Shown: one piece after another, positions 41,809 through 51,890 of the stretch
Layout of the letters: every line of letters begins with the position of its first letter
Numbering within the stretch: position 1 is the first letter of the stretch
Origin: Candidatus Aminicenantota bacterium
GTDB taxonomy: Bacteria > Acidobacteriota > Aminicenantia > Aminicenantales > Aminicenantaceae
DNA: 64,000 bases
Direction: 5' to 3'
Assembly: GCA_020344415.1 (NCBI GenBank)
Contig: CP070825.1
Location: forward strand, 2,893,512-2,957,511
Made by a program: the position numbers and the translations under genes
Notes under the pieces: model-generated
The model's input: only the letters and a program-made list of their open reading frames with translations
Databases searched by the model: none
What the model was told of the DNA's origin: nothing

Positions 41809-44112
41809 ATGAGAATCATAGTGAGTCTTTTGCTGGCGAGTTATTTTTTCGTTAATCCATCTCTTGCCGATGATAAAAAAATTTCGTTCGATGCACAGGC
41901 AGCTCTTAGCTACATTAAGGATTTAGCTTCAGACCGCATGATGGGACGCAAAAGCGGGCAGCCAGGCGGAACATTGGCTGAGGAATATGTCGCTTCCAGG
42001 TTCAGGGAATGGCGTGTTGAACCAGGCGGAGAGAATGGAACTTACTTCCAGCGTTTAAACATTAACCACTATAACATAGAAGCTGGAGTAAAATTCGAGG
42101 TTATTGCCGAGAAAGGCCGAAGGGATTTTCATTACCGGGATGATTGGCGCGTGTGGTCATATTCAGGGTCAGGACATTTCAATTCTGAAATTGTCTTCGT
42201 AGGGTATGGGATTCACGCTCCTGAGAAAGGCTACGATGATTACGCAGGTGTCAATGTCGATGGGAAAATCGTATTGTTGATACTGGAAACACCGATCAGT
42301 CTCGAAGAGAATTTTCGAGAAGAAGTCGATCTCGAAAGGAGAATCATAGCCGCTCAAGAACAAGGAGCGCGTGTAGTGCTGATGTGCTTCAGTCCAGTAA
42401 GAGGGAACCGAAGGATTCAGGGGCGTATAACAAAAAAGGCGTACAAGAAGGATTTTGTCATTTTGCGGGTCGAAGACAGCGTCGGCCGGTTTATATTCAA
42501 AGATCTTCCGACCGAGCTCCGTTATCTTATCCAGGAGATGGACAGAACCTCGAAGCCAATGCCGTATGAGACAGGGGTGAAGGCTTTTATTTCTGTCGAA
42601 GCCATCTTTGATACGAATAGACCGACACGGAATGTACTCGGCAAAATATCCGGAACGGATGATAAGTTAAAAGATGAATGTATCATTATTGGCGCCGACT
42701 TGGATCACATTGGATTCAATCCTTTGGGAGAAGTCATGAACGGAGCAAATGACAACGCTTCAGGATCGGCAGTTGCGATGGAAATTGCACGGATTCTGAA
42801 ACTTAACAAGACTAAGCTTAAAAGAACGGTTATATTTTTTCTCTGGGCGGCAGAAGAACAGCATGAATATGCAGGATTATTACACTACCTGGGGCATCCT
42901 TTAATGCCCCTGGAAAAAACCGTTACATACATCAATATGGATATGGTCGGACATGGCAGTGGGAGAATCAGATTTGGACCTGTAGACCTTAACGCCTATC
43001 TCTGGAAAATTTTGAAAAAGAAGCTCCCCAGAGAAATTCTTGATTACCTCGCGCCGCTCCGTGGTCATCAGCGAATCGTAGAAAGAAAAACGTGTTTTCC
43101 AGCAAAGGGAATTCCAAGATTTGGTATGAGTACAGAAGGCTTCCACTTTAAGTATCATGAAGGCCGCGATGATCCGGATCTTATAAAGCCAGAGCTTCTG
43201 AAAAAAACAGGAGATCTCGTTCATGGAATGGTGGAAATACTGGCATCAGAGCCTGGAAACTTAATTCCATCATTGCGGAAAGTGACGATGTTCATGATGC
43301 ATCTCACTCTCTTCAATTTCAAGATGATGCCTTCAGATGATATCACAAGATATAAAAAGGAAGAAGAAGATGCTGTTGTGGATGTACAACTGGCGTTACT
43401 TGAATCAAAAAAGGGATTGGATAAAGATGCTCTCAAAGTAGATATCATAAATAATCTTTTTGCGGCTTCTGATAAAATAAAAAAATCTAGAAGCCACGCT
43501 TTTTACACGTCTCCTTCTTGGGTTTCAGGCAATATTAATAGGGGGATGACAACAGTCATTTTAGGGATTGACGGGATAGATGTTTTTAGCGACGATTCCA
43601 GATGGATTGAGATATTAGCGGATAAGGGAATAAGTTTTGTCCTTTTGAATAATCCCTCTTTTCTTTTTAAGGGAGAGGGGTTGAGTGAAGAAGGCGAAAA
43701 AATCATGAAAGCCCTGAGACGAAACCGCATCCTTCCTTTGATATCGGGAATGAACACCCCACAGTCATTGGCTCTTTTAAAGCAATCCAAAAAGCCCGAG
43801 GTTCTTCTCGGAAAAGAACTGCCTCCAAGAGAAGTTATAGACATCCTTAAGAAGAAAAGTTCAGCCTTTGGCCTCATCATGACAGGCGAGGAAAGTGCCC
43901 GCTCTTACTTCCAAAAGCTAAATGAGGCCATGGAGAGGATAGGACCTGAGCATTTGTCTGTTATCAATGAGGAGTGTTTATGGGGGGAAGAGGGGAAAGA
44001 GCAGATGTTTAGGCTGATATCTGAGATCTTGAAGGCAAATTACGGCAGGGTCGATATCATGAAGATTTTCTCATTGACATTCCTGAGAGTCCTGGATGAG
44101 GCTAGAAGGTAG
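41809..44112 (+). CDS. Exported M28-family metallopeptidase with PA domain
   Basis: A 767-aa exported protein from an ATG with GGAGG upstream. The signal peptide is RIIVSLLLASYFFVNPSLA. An N-terminal cap (ALSYIKDLASDRMMGRKSG) and a PA-like insert (IVFVGYGIHAPEKGYDDYAGVNVDGKIVLL) precede the M28 core. GANDNASG, the Glu-Glu pair in FLWAAEEQHEYAG and INMDMVGHG are present. The first zinc-ligand motif, normally AHYDH, reads ADLDH, so the His appears replaced by Asp. A C-terminal extension of about 280 residues (from about 490) is unlike usual M28 enzymes and resembles no domain I know. It is followed 32 bp later by an S9 peptidase. Confidence 0.82.
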   Translation: MRIIVSLLLASYFFVNPSLADDKKISFDAQAALSYIKDLASDRMMGRKSGQPGGTLAEEYVASRFREWRVEPGGENGTYFQRLNINHYNIEAGVKFEVIAEKGRRDFHYRDDWRVWSYSGSGHFNSEIVFVGYGIHAPEKGYDDYAGVNVDGKIVLLILETPISLEENFREEVDLERRIIAAQEQGARVVLMCFSPVRGNRRIQGRITKKAYKKDFVILRVEDSVGRFIFKDLPTELRYLIQEMDRTSKPMPYETGVKAFISVEAIFDTNRPTRNVLGKISGTDDKLKDECIIIGADLDHIGFNPLGEVMNGANDNASGSAVAMEIARILKLNKTKLKRTVIFFLWAAEEQHEYAGLLHYLGHPLMPLEKTVTYINMDMVGHGSGRIRFGPVDLNAYLWKILKKKLPREILDYLAPLRGHQRIVERKTCFPAKGIPRFGMSTEGFHFKYHEGRDDPDLIKPELLKKTGDLVHGMVEILASEPGNLIPSLRKVTMFMMHLTLFNFKMMPSDDITRYKKEEEDAVVDVQLALLESKKGLDKDALKVDIINNLFAASDKIKKSRSHAFYTSPSWVSGNINRGMTTVILGIDGIDVFSDDSRWIEILADKGISFVLLNNPSFLFKGEGLSEEGEKIMKALRRNRILPLISGMNTPQSLALLKQSKKPEVLLGKELPPREVIDILKKKSSAFGLIMTGEESARSYFQKLNEAMERIGPEHLSVINEECLWGEEGKEQMFRLISEILKANYGRVDIMKIFSLTFLRVLDEARR

Positions 44113-44144
44113 AAACAGATATTTTGATATGTAAGGAGAGAGAA

Positions 44145-47021
44145 ATGAAAAAAAAGAGGGTTCTTTTAATACTCACACTTTGGAGTTTTATCTTATTTTC
44201 CGGTTTTTCCTCCCTCGTTGAAAAAAATAAAGAAAAAAAACTCCGGCCAATCGAAACTCAAGATATTCTTGCCTGGAAATATTTCTCTTTTGCCGCTCTT
44301 TCCAATGATGGCCAGTGGTTTGCTTACTCGATTTACTCAAGGAAAGGCTTCAGGGAAGCTGTCATAAAGCAGACAAAAGGAAAAAGAGAATTCAGATTCA
44401 AGATAAACGCTTCCGGATTTTCCTTCTCTGATGATTCCGAATGGATAGCTTTCATTATAAGACCCGGCCGGGAAGAAGAGAAAAAGCTGAGAAAAGCGAA
44501 GAAAAAAGTATACAACAAGGTGGGTCTTGTAAACCTGGGGACAGGCAATATGACTGAGTTTAAAAAGGCGAAAAGATTTGCTTTCTCTGGAGAGAATTCT
44601 GCCTGGATAGTCCTTCACCTCTATCCACCCGAAAGCCAGGAAAAAGCAAAGGAAAAGTGGAGCGGGTCTGATCTGATTCTTCATGAGCTGTCGACTTCGA
44701 CAGAGTTGAGTATCGGGAATGTCTCCGAGTTTGCTTTCGATAAAAAAGGCAATTGGCTTGCCTGGATTGTTGATGCCGAAGACAGGAGCGCTAACGGCGT
44801 CCAGTTCCGGAACATGACGACAGGAGAAATTCTTTCTCTTGAGAGCAGCGAAGCCGTTTACAGGAAACTGACCTGGACTGAGAGGGGAGACGGGCTCACA
44901 GTCCTAAAAGAAAAAGAAGACGAGAGGTATGAAAATAAATTACATAGTGTGGTTGGCTTCAGGAATTTCACTGCTCAATCTCTTGAAAAGATTGTCTATG
45001 ACCCGATGGAGGATACTAATTTTCCAGAAGGGATGACCATCAGTCCAACCAGGGATCCGATTTGGACGGAGAAATTGGACGGGATTCTCTTTGGAATTCA
45101 TCAGATAAAGGCGAAGGAGAAGAGAGTAAAAGAAGAAGAGCTGGAAGAATATGAAAAAATACCTGATCTTATTCTCTGGCACTGGTTGGATAAACGTATG
45201 CAAACCAGACAGCGAGTAGAAGAAAAGGCGGATAGGGACTTCAGCTATCTGTGCGTCTTCTGGGTTGATGAAAAAAGATTTATCAGGTTAGCCGATGAGG
45301 AAGTGAGAGAGGCTGTTCCTGCGCCAAAACACCGGTGGGCCCTAGGTTTTGATGAGAGGGAATATCTCTATATAAGCGGAATGGACGGGCGCGAGTATAA
45401 GGACATTTATGTAATCGATATGAAGACAGGAGCACGACGCCTGGCTGTAAGAAAATGCCGTAAGTTCATACGGCCACGCTGGTTTTGCACTCCATCTCCT
45501 GATGGGACTCATTTTTTCTATTACAACAATATTGATGCTCATTTTTATGCTCATGAAATGGAGACTGGCTGGACCTATAACCTCACCAAAGATGTCCCGA
45601 CCTCTTTCGTCAATGAGGATGTGAGTTACAATCAACTCAATCCTGCTATCCGCCCTTTCGGCTGGGCCAAGGATGGAAAATCTGTTCTGCTTTCTGATAA
45701 CTGGGATGTATGGAAGGTGCCTGTCCGCGGAGGCAAAGGCGTGAATCTAACGGTAAACGGGAAGAAAGAAGGGATCCGATACAGGCGGCGATATGTATTG
45801 GATTTTGAACGACACTACCAGCAGGTTCCTGATGAGAAGGGAGTCGACCTTTCAGGTCCGGTTTATTTTGAAGCCTATGGAGAATGGACGAAAAAGGCAG
45901 GAATCGCCCGCATCGATAAGGGAAGACCAGGAGCCAAGATGCTTATCTGGGACGATGCTCTTTTTTACAGGTTTTTTAAAGCTAAAAAATCTGATATGTT
46001 TTTCTACAACTGGCAAACATTCGATGACTGGGGGTTTTATGCCGCGGACAGCTATCTTCAAAACAGCCAGAAAATCCTGGGGTTGAGACCTGAGCAGAAA
46101 GATTTCCTCTGGTCAAGCGGATCCATTCTCTTAGACTATAAAAGCAAAAAAGGCGATAAGCTGCAGGCTGCGCTCTTCCTGCCGGCAAACTACGAGAAAG
46201 GAAAACGCTACCCCACGGTTGTCCAGATTTATGAAAAGCGGTCACATTACCTGAATCGTTATTACTCACCAGGGTTTACTGTTATCAATAAATCTGTCTA
46301 CACCAGCCGGGGTTATGCGGTATTGACACCCGATATTGTATTTGAGTTGAATAATCAGGCTATGTCCGCCGTCTTGTGTGTTCTTCCTGCTATCGAGGCT
46401 GCGGTGGCAGCAGGTGAGGTGGATAGAGATCGAATAGGAATCACCGGACATTCCTGGGGAGGTTATGAGACGGCTTTTTTGATTACTCAAACAGATATTT
46501 TTAAAGCCGCAGTGGCCGGCGCGCCTTTGACGAACATGATCAGCATGTACAATTCCGTATACGAACGTACAGGTGATATGAATTCGCGCTGGTTTGAAAG
46601 CAGCCAGGACCGGTTCAAGGGAGGACACTGGCTGTATTTTGATGATTATGTCCGTAACTCCCCGGTTTTTTTCGCTCAGAATGTTAAAACGCCGCTTTTT
46701 ATTTTCCACTGTGATAAGGATGGATCCGTGGATTTTAATCAGGGAGTCGAATATTTCAACGTTCTTCGGCGTCTCCAGAAGCCGGTGTTCATACTCAATT
46801 ATGAAGGCGAGCGTCACACGCTGCGAAAATTGGCCAATCAGATGGACTATTCAGTTCGTGCGCAGGAATTCTTTGACCACTATCTCATGGGGAAGCCGGC
46901 TCCGAAATGGCTGAAGGAAGGGATTCCCTTCCTTGAGAGAGAAGCACGTCTGAAACAACGAATAAAGAATTACAAAATTGGAAAGCCTGTCGAATCCAAG
47001 AATAAAGAAAGAGGAAAATAG
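44145..47021 (+). CDS. Exported S9 (prolyl oligopeptidase family) peptidase
   Basis: A 958-aa exported serine peptidase. The ATG at 44145 follows GGAGAGAGAA, and an upstream in-frame ATG at 44124 lacks a ribosome-binding site. The signal is KRVLLILTLWSFILFSGFSS. A long N-terminal beta-propeller-like region of WD40/TolB-type repeats (about 40-640) precedes the alpha/beta hydrolase. The catalytic Ser is in GHSWGG at about 770, the Asp in CDKDGSVDF at about 856, and the His in GERHTLRK at about 889. DPP4 and acylaminoacyl-peptidase relatives cleave short peptides. A paralogue lies at 48706-51567, and a thioredoxin-like gene between them is on the opposite strand. Confidence 0.92.
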   Translation: MKKKRVLLILTLWSFILFSGFSSLVEKNKEKKLRPIETQDILAWKYFSFAALSNDGQWFAYSIYSRKGFREAVIKQTKGKREFRFKINASGFSFSDDSEWIAFIIRPGREEEKKLRKAKKKVYNKVGLVNLGTGNMTEFKKAKRFAFSGENSAWIVLHLYPPESQEKAKEKWSGSDLILHELSTSTELSIGNVSEFAFDKKGNWLAWIVDAEDRSANGVQFRNMTTGEILSLESSEAVYRKLTWTERGDGLTVLKEKEDERYENKLHSVVGFRNFTAQSLEKIVYDPMEDTNFPEGMTISPTRDPIWTEKLDGILFGIHQIKAKEKRVKEEELEEYEKIPDLILWHWLDKRMQTRQRVEEKADRDFSYLCVFWVDEKRFIRLADEEVREAVPAPKHRWALGFDEREYLYISGMDGREYKDIYVIDMKTGARRLAVRKCRKFIRPRWFCTPSPDGTHFFYYNNIDAHFYAHEMETGWTYNLTKDVPTSFVNEDVSYNQLNPAIRPFGWAKDGKSVLLSDNWDVWKVPVRGGKGVNLTVNGKKEGIRYRRRYVLDFERHYQQVPDEKGVDLSGPVYFEAYGEWTKKAGIARIDKGRPGAKMLIWDDALFYRFFKAKKSDMFFYNWQTFDDWGFYAADSYLQNSQKILGLRPEQKDFLWSSGSILLDYKSKKGDKLQAALFLPANYEKGKRYPTVVQIYEKRSHYLNRYYSPGFTVINKSVYTSRGYAVLTPDIVFELNNQAMSAVLCVLPAIEAAVAAGEVDRDRIGITGHSWGGYETAFLITQTDIFKAAVAGAPLTNMISMYNSVYERTGDMNSRWFESSQDRFKGGHWLYFDDYVRNSPVFFAQNVKTPLFIFHCDKDGSVDFNQGVEYFNVLRRLQKPVFILNYEGERHTLRKLANQMDYSVRAQEFFDHYLMGKPAPKWLKEGIPFLEREARLKQRIKNYKIGKPVESKNKERGK

Positions 47022-47031
47022 AAAGCAGAAA

Positions 47032-48303
47032 TTATTCTCTCACAGAGGATAGAAGCTTCTCTATTCTGTTCCTGTATTCCTTGATGAGTTTTACGTGGTA
47101 TTCTCCTGTGGCCGGTCCGTCTATTCCCGTATGAATGCAGTCCACTTTTCCATCTGATCTATAAAAAACCACTGTTGGCCAGGCAAAAAAGTTCTTGAAA
47201 TCGGGCATTTCCTCAACTATTTCTTTCTTGCTCATAGCCAGTGAATAAAGAGCCGGGGATGGGAGTCCGTGTTCTTTCTGAAACCTTCGCACTCTGGCTT
47301 TTATCTTTTCTAAGTCCTTGGTGAGTTCATAGTAGATGAAAACCATATTCAATCCTCTTGAGTGGTACTCTTTATACATCTGCGATAGAAGCGATGCGCT
47401 GTCGTGGCAATTTGGGCAGCCGGTCAGATAAAAAGCAGCGAGGAGAGGCTTGTCTTTAAACTGGGGATCAGAGTCGGATACAAATTGCTGAGGATCCTCT
47501 GTTGTTGGATACTTGAAGCTTAAAACTCCTTCTTGGTTTGCCAATTCAGTCAGCTTAAAAGTGTCGGGATAAGAAGGTTTTTCTTTTATAGCCGTCCATT
47601 TAATGGGCGGTTTAGGGCCCCTCGCCCAATAACCTCTTAATGTTCCTTCCCCGTCTATTTCCGCTTTGAATAGAAAAACCCACGTCCCGTTGAAGCTGGA
47701 TAAAAGCAGAAGGCCGTTGCGATAGGCTCCCTCCAGCCATCGAAAATCTCCATCTATAGCGCGGATCGTGCCTGTTACTCTTTCTCCTTCCTGGCGGAAC
47801 AATCCGATAGAATCATATGTGTCACCTTCGAATCTCAGGCGCCATGTACCTGTGATGTCTTTCATCAGTGCTTCATTTGTTGGTGGGTTGTATTTATCTT
47901 TCGGGAATCTTTCAAAGTCACCTTTAGCCGCAAAGAAGGGCATCTGGTTGGGAGTGCCGACCTGCTTGGACCATTCTCCGCTCATGGATTTTCCATCTTC
48001 GGAGAGATCTGCACTTATGTGGCATTCGAATCGCTCTATAAATAAATCGATATGTTCCCCTGTTTTTTGGACTCTTGAAAATTTCACGATTTCTGTATCG
48101 TTATGAACCTCGATTTCCAGTTCACCTTCTTCATTTGTCTTTATGTACATGTCTGCGGGGATTTCTCCTCCGCTTGATGTCCAGACAGCCCTCCAGTGTC
48201 CGTCAAGCGTTGCCTGCTTTTTACTTGTACAAGCGAATACGAATACGCAAATTAAAAGTATAGATAATGCCAGATTGAGATTGAGAGCATTTTTTGTTTT
48301 CAT
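47032..48303 (-). CDS. Thioredoxin-like lipoprotein (TlpA/AhpC-TSA type)
   Basis: A 423-aa probable lipoprotein. The signal LALSILLICVFVFAC has a lipobox-like VFAC with Cys25. A central beta-rich region (about 30-230; GHWRAVWTSSGGEIPADMYI, TGTWRLRFEGDTYDSIGLF) looks like two lipocalin-like repeats. The C-terminal thioredoxin fold from about 250 has LLAAFYLTGCPNCHDSASLLSQ, with a CPNC redox motif at about 296-299. A good ribosome-binding site (AAAGGAG) precedes the ATG. It may reduce or isomerise disulfides in exported proteins, or act as a cytochrome-maturation-type reductase. It converges with the first S9 peptidase, with only 10 bp between the stops. Confidence 0.85.
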   Translation of the reverse strand: MKTKNALNLNLALSILLICVFVFACTSKKQATLDGHWRAVWTSSGGEIPADMYIKTNEEGELEIEVHNDTEIVKFSRVQKTGEHIDLFIERFECHISADLSEDGKSMSGEWSKQVGTPNQMPFFAAKGDFERFPKDKYNPPTNEALMKDITGTWRLRFEGDTYDSIGLFRQEGERVTGTIRAIDGDFRWLEGAYRNGLLLLSSFNGTWVFLFKAEIDGEGTLRGYWARGPKPPIKWTAIKEKPSYPDTFKLTELANQEGVLSFKYPTTEDPQQFVSDSDPQFKDKPLLAAFYLTGCPNCHDSASLLSQMYKEYHSRGLNMVFIYYELTKDLEKIKARVRRFQKEHGLPSPALYSLAMSKKEIVEEMPDFKNFFAWPTVVFYRSDGKVDCIHTGIDGPATGEYHVKLIKEYRNRIEKLLSSVRE

Positions 48304-48705
48304 ACCTGAGCTCCTTTCTGTATTTTTAGTTTAAACAGCTCCGATTCTGCTGCTAGGAGGAATAAAATTGACCGGGCTGGATTTTTCGAAATACGGTACT
48401 CCAATCTCCCTGCCCGATCCCTTTTTTCTCCGGAGCCGCTGTGCATTGTATAGATTTAGAAATACTTCCTTTGCTCATAAATTTGTTGTCATGATAATAA
48501 TTTTCATATATATATTTGTCAAGTTGACTCATGACTCTATGACGAAAAGCCTGGTAACGAAGATACAACACGGTCAGACCTTTATAGTTTTGATAGATAA
48601 TATTTATTGGTCTATTGAGGTAAAATAATATTTCTCAGGGAAACAAGTTTGTGATTTTTCAAATTATAAAGGCCAACCCTCATTGATTGAGTTAAGGAGG
48701 TTTTA
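48304..48705. other. Gene-free gap between divergent thioredoxin-like and S9 genes
   Basis: No supported gene. A 72-codon minus-strand frame (48353-48571) has no ribosome-binding site or recognisable motif. Both neighbouring genes start from this gap, so it must hold their promoters. A strong Shine-Dalgarno (TAAGGAGGT) lies just before 48706. Confidence 0.5.
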
Positions 48706-51567
48706 ATGAAGAGAAAGAGATACATTCCACTAATTTTATTATGCCTTTTTGTTTATCTTCCCGGTTTTTCTGCTCAAAACGAAAAAGAAAGACATACAAA
48801 ACCCCGTCCAATCGAGATTGCCGATATTCTATCCTGGAAATATCTCGGTTCCACTGCTCTTTCTCCTGACGGGCATTGGTTTGCCTATGGAATTTCTTCA
48901 AGAACAGGGCATCGTGAATTCGTGATTCGCAAAATAAAGAAAGCAAAGGAATACAGGTTTCCGATAAACGTTTCCGGGATTGCATTTTCTGGGGATACCA
49001 AATGGGTGGCGTTCACGATCCGTCCGTCAAGGATGGAAGAAGAGAGGCTCAGGAAACAGAAGAAAAATATTTACTACAAGGCGGGATTGGTGAATCTAGC
49101 TACAGGCAGAAAAGTGGAATTTGACAAAGTCAAAAGATTTTCTTTTTCAGGAGAACGGGCGACTTGGCTGGTGCTTCATAAGTATCCTCCGGAAACACAG
49201 GAGAAAAATAAGGACAAATCAAAAGGCTCAACCCTTATATTGTATGAGCTGGCTACATCAAAAGAATTAAGTATCGGAAATGTCTCGGAGTTTGCTTTTG
49301 ATAAGACAGGACGCTGGCTGGTCTGGATCATCGATACCTGGGATCAGATCGGAAACGGGATACAGCTCCGAAATATGGAGACAGGCGAAATTGTATCCCT
49401 TGAGAGCGATAAAGCTTTTTACAGCAAACTTTCCTGGACTGAGAAAGGAGACGGCCTGATTGCTTTGAAGGCAATAGATGATAAAAATTATGAAGACAAG
49501 ATCTGCAGCATAGTTGGCTTTAAGGGTTTTTCAATCAGATATCCCCAAAAAATAACCTATCAGCCGTCTGAGGATAGAAATTTCCCAGAAGGAATGACGA
49601 TAAGTCCCAACCGAAATCCTGAATGGACAGATGATCTCGGCGGATTCCTCTTCGGCATCCAGCCGGTTAAGAAAAAGAAGGATAAAGGGGAAGAGGGAGG
49701 TAAGGAGGAAAAAGCCTCGGATAAATCAAAGGCGGCCAGTATCCAGGAGATGCTCGAAGAACAGCCCGACCTTGTGCTCTGGCACTGGCTGGAGAAACGG
49801 CTTCAATCGCAACAGCAGGTCGAGGAAAAGAAAGACAAAGATTTCAATTATCTTTGTGTCTATTGGGCTGGAGAAAAAAAGTTTATCAGGCTTGCTGATG
49901 AAGCGTTGAAAGAAGTCATTCCGGCTCCGAACGAGCGTTGGGCCATCGGTTTGGATAACAGAGAATATAAATACATGAGCACGTTGAATGGAAGAGTTTT
50001 TTATGATTTTTACATTGTAGACATGAGGACAGGAAGCCGCCGACTCGCCCTGAAAAAGAATGAACAATTCCCAAGGCCTCGCTGGTATCACAGCCTCTCC
50101 CCTGATGGGACACATTTTCTCTATTATCAGGATGGTCACTTTTTTACATGCGAGATGGAATCTGGGAAGAAATACAATATTACTGAGGATATCCCCACCT
50201 CATTTATCAATACAGAGATCAACTATAATGTCGTCAATCCCCCGATTCAGCCTTTCGGATGGGTCAAGGACGGCAAATCGGTTCTTCTGTATGACAACTG
50301 GGATGTATGGAACGTTCCTTTTCGTGGCGGCAAGGGAGTGAACTTGACTGTAAACGGAAAAAAGGAAGCTATCCGCTACAGAAAGAGGTTCCAGTTGGAT
50401 CCTGATGAAAGAGGCATTGACATCTCTGACTCTGCTTATTTTGAAGCCTACGGGGAATGGACAAAAAAATCAGGCATTGCCCGGATAGATAGTGGAAAGC
50501 CAGGTGCAAAGATTTTCTTCTGGGATGATGCGCTCTATTCTCGCCTTCTCAAGGCAAAGAAATCCGATACTTACCTCTATAGGCGTGAAACTTTTGATGA
50601 TTTTGATATCTATATAACAGACAGTTCTTTCCGGAATGGAAATAGAATGACGAACATAACCGCTCAACAGAAAGAATTCTTGTGGTCAAGCGGATCCATT
50701 CTTATTGATTACACGAGTACGAAAGGCGATAAGCTTCAAGCTGCCCTGTTTCTTCCCGCTAGCTACCAAAAAGGGAAAAGCTACCCGACAGTTGTCCATA
50801 TTTATGAAAAACGCTCTTCATGGTTCAATCGATATCTCGCTCCGGGAATAGGAGCTGTCAGCAAGAGTTTCTATACGAGCCAGGGCTATGCGGTCTTGAT
50901 GCCTGATATAGAAAATCGAGTCAATGATCCGGTCACATCTGCCGTCTGGTGTGTGCTGCCGGCTATTGAAGCCGCTATTGCAACAGGAGTTGTGGATAGA
51001 GAGAAGATAGGAATTCACGGACATTCTATGGGAGGATGGGAGACCGCTTTTCTGATCACTCAAACAGATATTTTTAAGGCAGCAGCAGCCGGAGCTCCTT
51101 TAACCGACATAATCAGCATGTACGGCTCCATATACGGAAGGACGGGCGGCTGCAATGGGGCTCTTTTTGAAAACAGCCAGGGGCGGATAGATAGCAACTA
51201 CTGCGAGGATCTAGAGCCTTTTGTTCGTAATTCGCCAGTCCTCCACGCACAAAGAGTAAAAACACCTTTGCTCATATTACACAACGACAAAGATGGGGCG
51301 GTCGACTGGAATCAGGGTGTTGAATACTTCAATATTCTCAGACGTCTCCAGAAGCCGGTCGTCATGCTCCAGTACAAAGGGGAGGGGCACAGCTTGCGGA
51401 AGTTTGCCAACCAGTTGGATTACTGCATACGGATGAAGGAGTTTTTTGACCATCATCTAAAAGGCAAATCCGCTCCAAGATGGCTTGAGGAGGGGATCCC
51501 TTATCTCGAAAGAGAAGAACGCTTTAGGGAAAGGGTAAAAAAATTACTTGAATCAAGCATTCAGTGA
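48706..51567 (+). CDS. Exported S9 (prolyl oligopeptidase family) peptidase (paralogue)
   Basis: A 953-aa exported serine peptidase, very close to the 44145-47021 product. The signal is YIPLILLCLFVYLPGFSA. The propeller region shares motifs with the paralogue (FPINVSGIAFSGDTKWVAFTI, GNVSEFAFDKTGRWLVWIID). It carries a Lys/Glu-rich insert around 325-350 (KKKKDKGEEGGKEEKASDK) that the other copy lacks in this form. The catalytic Ser is in GHSMGG at about 773, the Asp in NDKDGAVDW at about 861, and the His in GEGHSLRK at about 893. The ribosome-binding site TAAGGAGGT is strong. The two copies suggest duplication with slight specialisation. Confidence 0.92.
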   Translation: MKRKRYIPLILLCLFVYLPGFSAQNEKERHTKPRPIEIADILSWKYLGSTALSPDGHWFAYGISSRTGHREFVIRKIKKAKEYRFPINVSGIAFSGDTKWVAFTIRPSRMEEERLRKQKKNIYYKAGLVNLATGRKVEFDKVKRFSFSGERATWLVLHKYPPETQEKNKDKSKGSTLILYELATSKELSIGNVSEFAFDKTGRWLVWIIDTWDQIGNGIQLRNMETGEIVSLESDKAFYSKLSWTEKGDGLIALKAIDDKNYEDKICSIVGFKGFSIRYPQKITYQPSEDRNFPEGMTISPNRNPEWTDDLGGFLFGIQPVKKKKDKGEEGGKEEKASDKSKAASIQEMLEEQPDLVLWHWLEKRLQSQQQVEEKKDKDFNYLCVYWAGEKKFIRLADEALKEVIPAPNERWAIGLDNREYKYMSTLNGRVFYDFYIVDMRTGSRRLALKKNEQFPRPRWYHSLSPDGTHFLYYQDGHFFTCEMESGKKYNITEDIPTSFINTEINYNVVNPPIQPFGWVKDGKSVLLYDNWDVWNVPFRGGKGVNLTVNGKKEAIRYRKRFQLDPDERGIDISDSAYFEAYGEWTKKSGIARIDSGKPGAKIFFWDDALYSRLLKAKKSDTYLYRRETFDDFDIYITDSSFRNGNRMTNITAQQKEFLWSSGSILIDYTSTKGDKLQAALFLPASYQKGKSYPTVVHIYEKRSSWFNRYLAPGIGAVSKSFYTSQGYAVLMPDIENRVNDPVTSAVWCVLPAIEAAIATGVVDREKIGIHGHSMGGWETAFLITQTDIFKAAAAGAPLTDIISMYGSIYGRTGGCNGALFENSQGRIDSNYCEDLEPFVRNSPVLHAQRVKTPLLILHNDKDGAVDWNQGVEYFNILRRLQKPVVMLQYKGEGHSLRKFANQLDYCIRMKEFFDHHLKGKSAPRWLEEGIPYLEREERFRERVKKLLESSIQ

Positions 51568-51890
51568 CTCAACAACTTCTTTCTTATGGTCAGCAAAGTA
51601 AAAATCTAGAAAGGATGCGATGATTTTTTAATTTTATTGTTTTCTTTCCTGAAGAGATAGCAAATATCCATAAACTCATAATGCAGAGGGATTTCCAAAA
51701 TCATGCTTTTACCAAGGAAATTGAGATGCTTCCCTGGGTAGAAGTGTAGTTGTTCTGACGCCACTGACCTGATAAAATTTAATAAATAGATTGCAGTTAT
51801 TTTTATCACAGAAGAGAAACTGAGGTCAATCTAAGACAGTCGTCAAAGATTTGACTTCAGATTTTTCTATGCTATAAGCTATATTCAGCA
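51568..51890. other. Gene-free gap between S9 peptidase and ABC transporter
   Basis: No supported gene. It contains an inverted copy (51693-51709, ATTTCCAAAATCATGCT) of the inner arm of the hairpin repeat at 41621-41724. The rest is AT-rich and presumably holds the ABC promoter, which I cannot place with confidence. Confidence 0.5.

Noticed and set aside
48353..48571. 72-codon frame in the gap before the second S9 gene
   Set aside because: No ribosome-binding site or recognisable domain.
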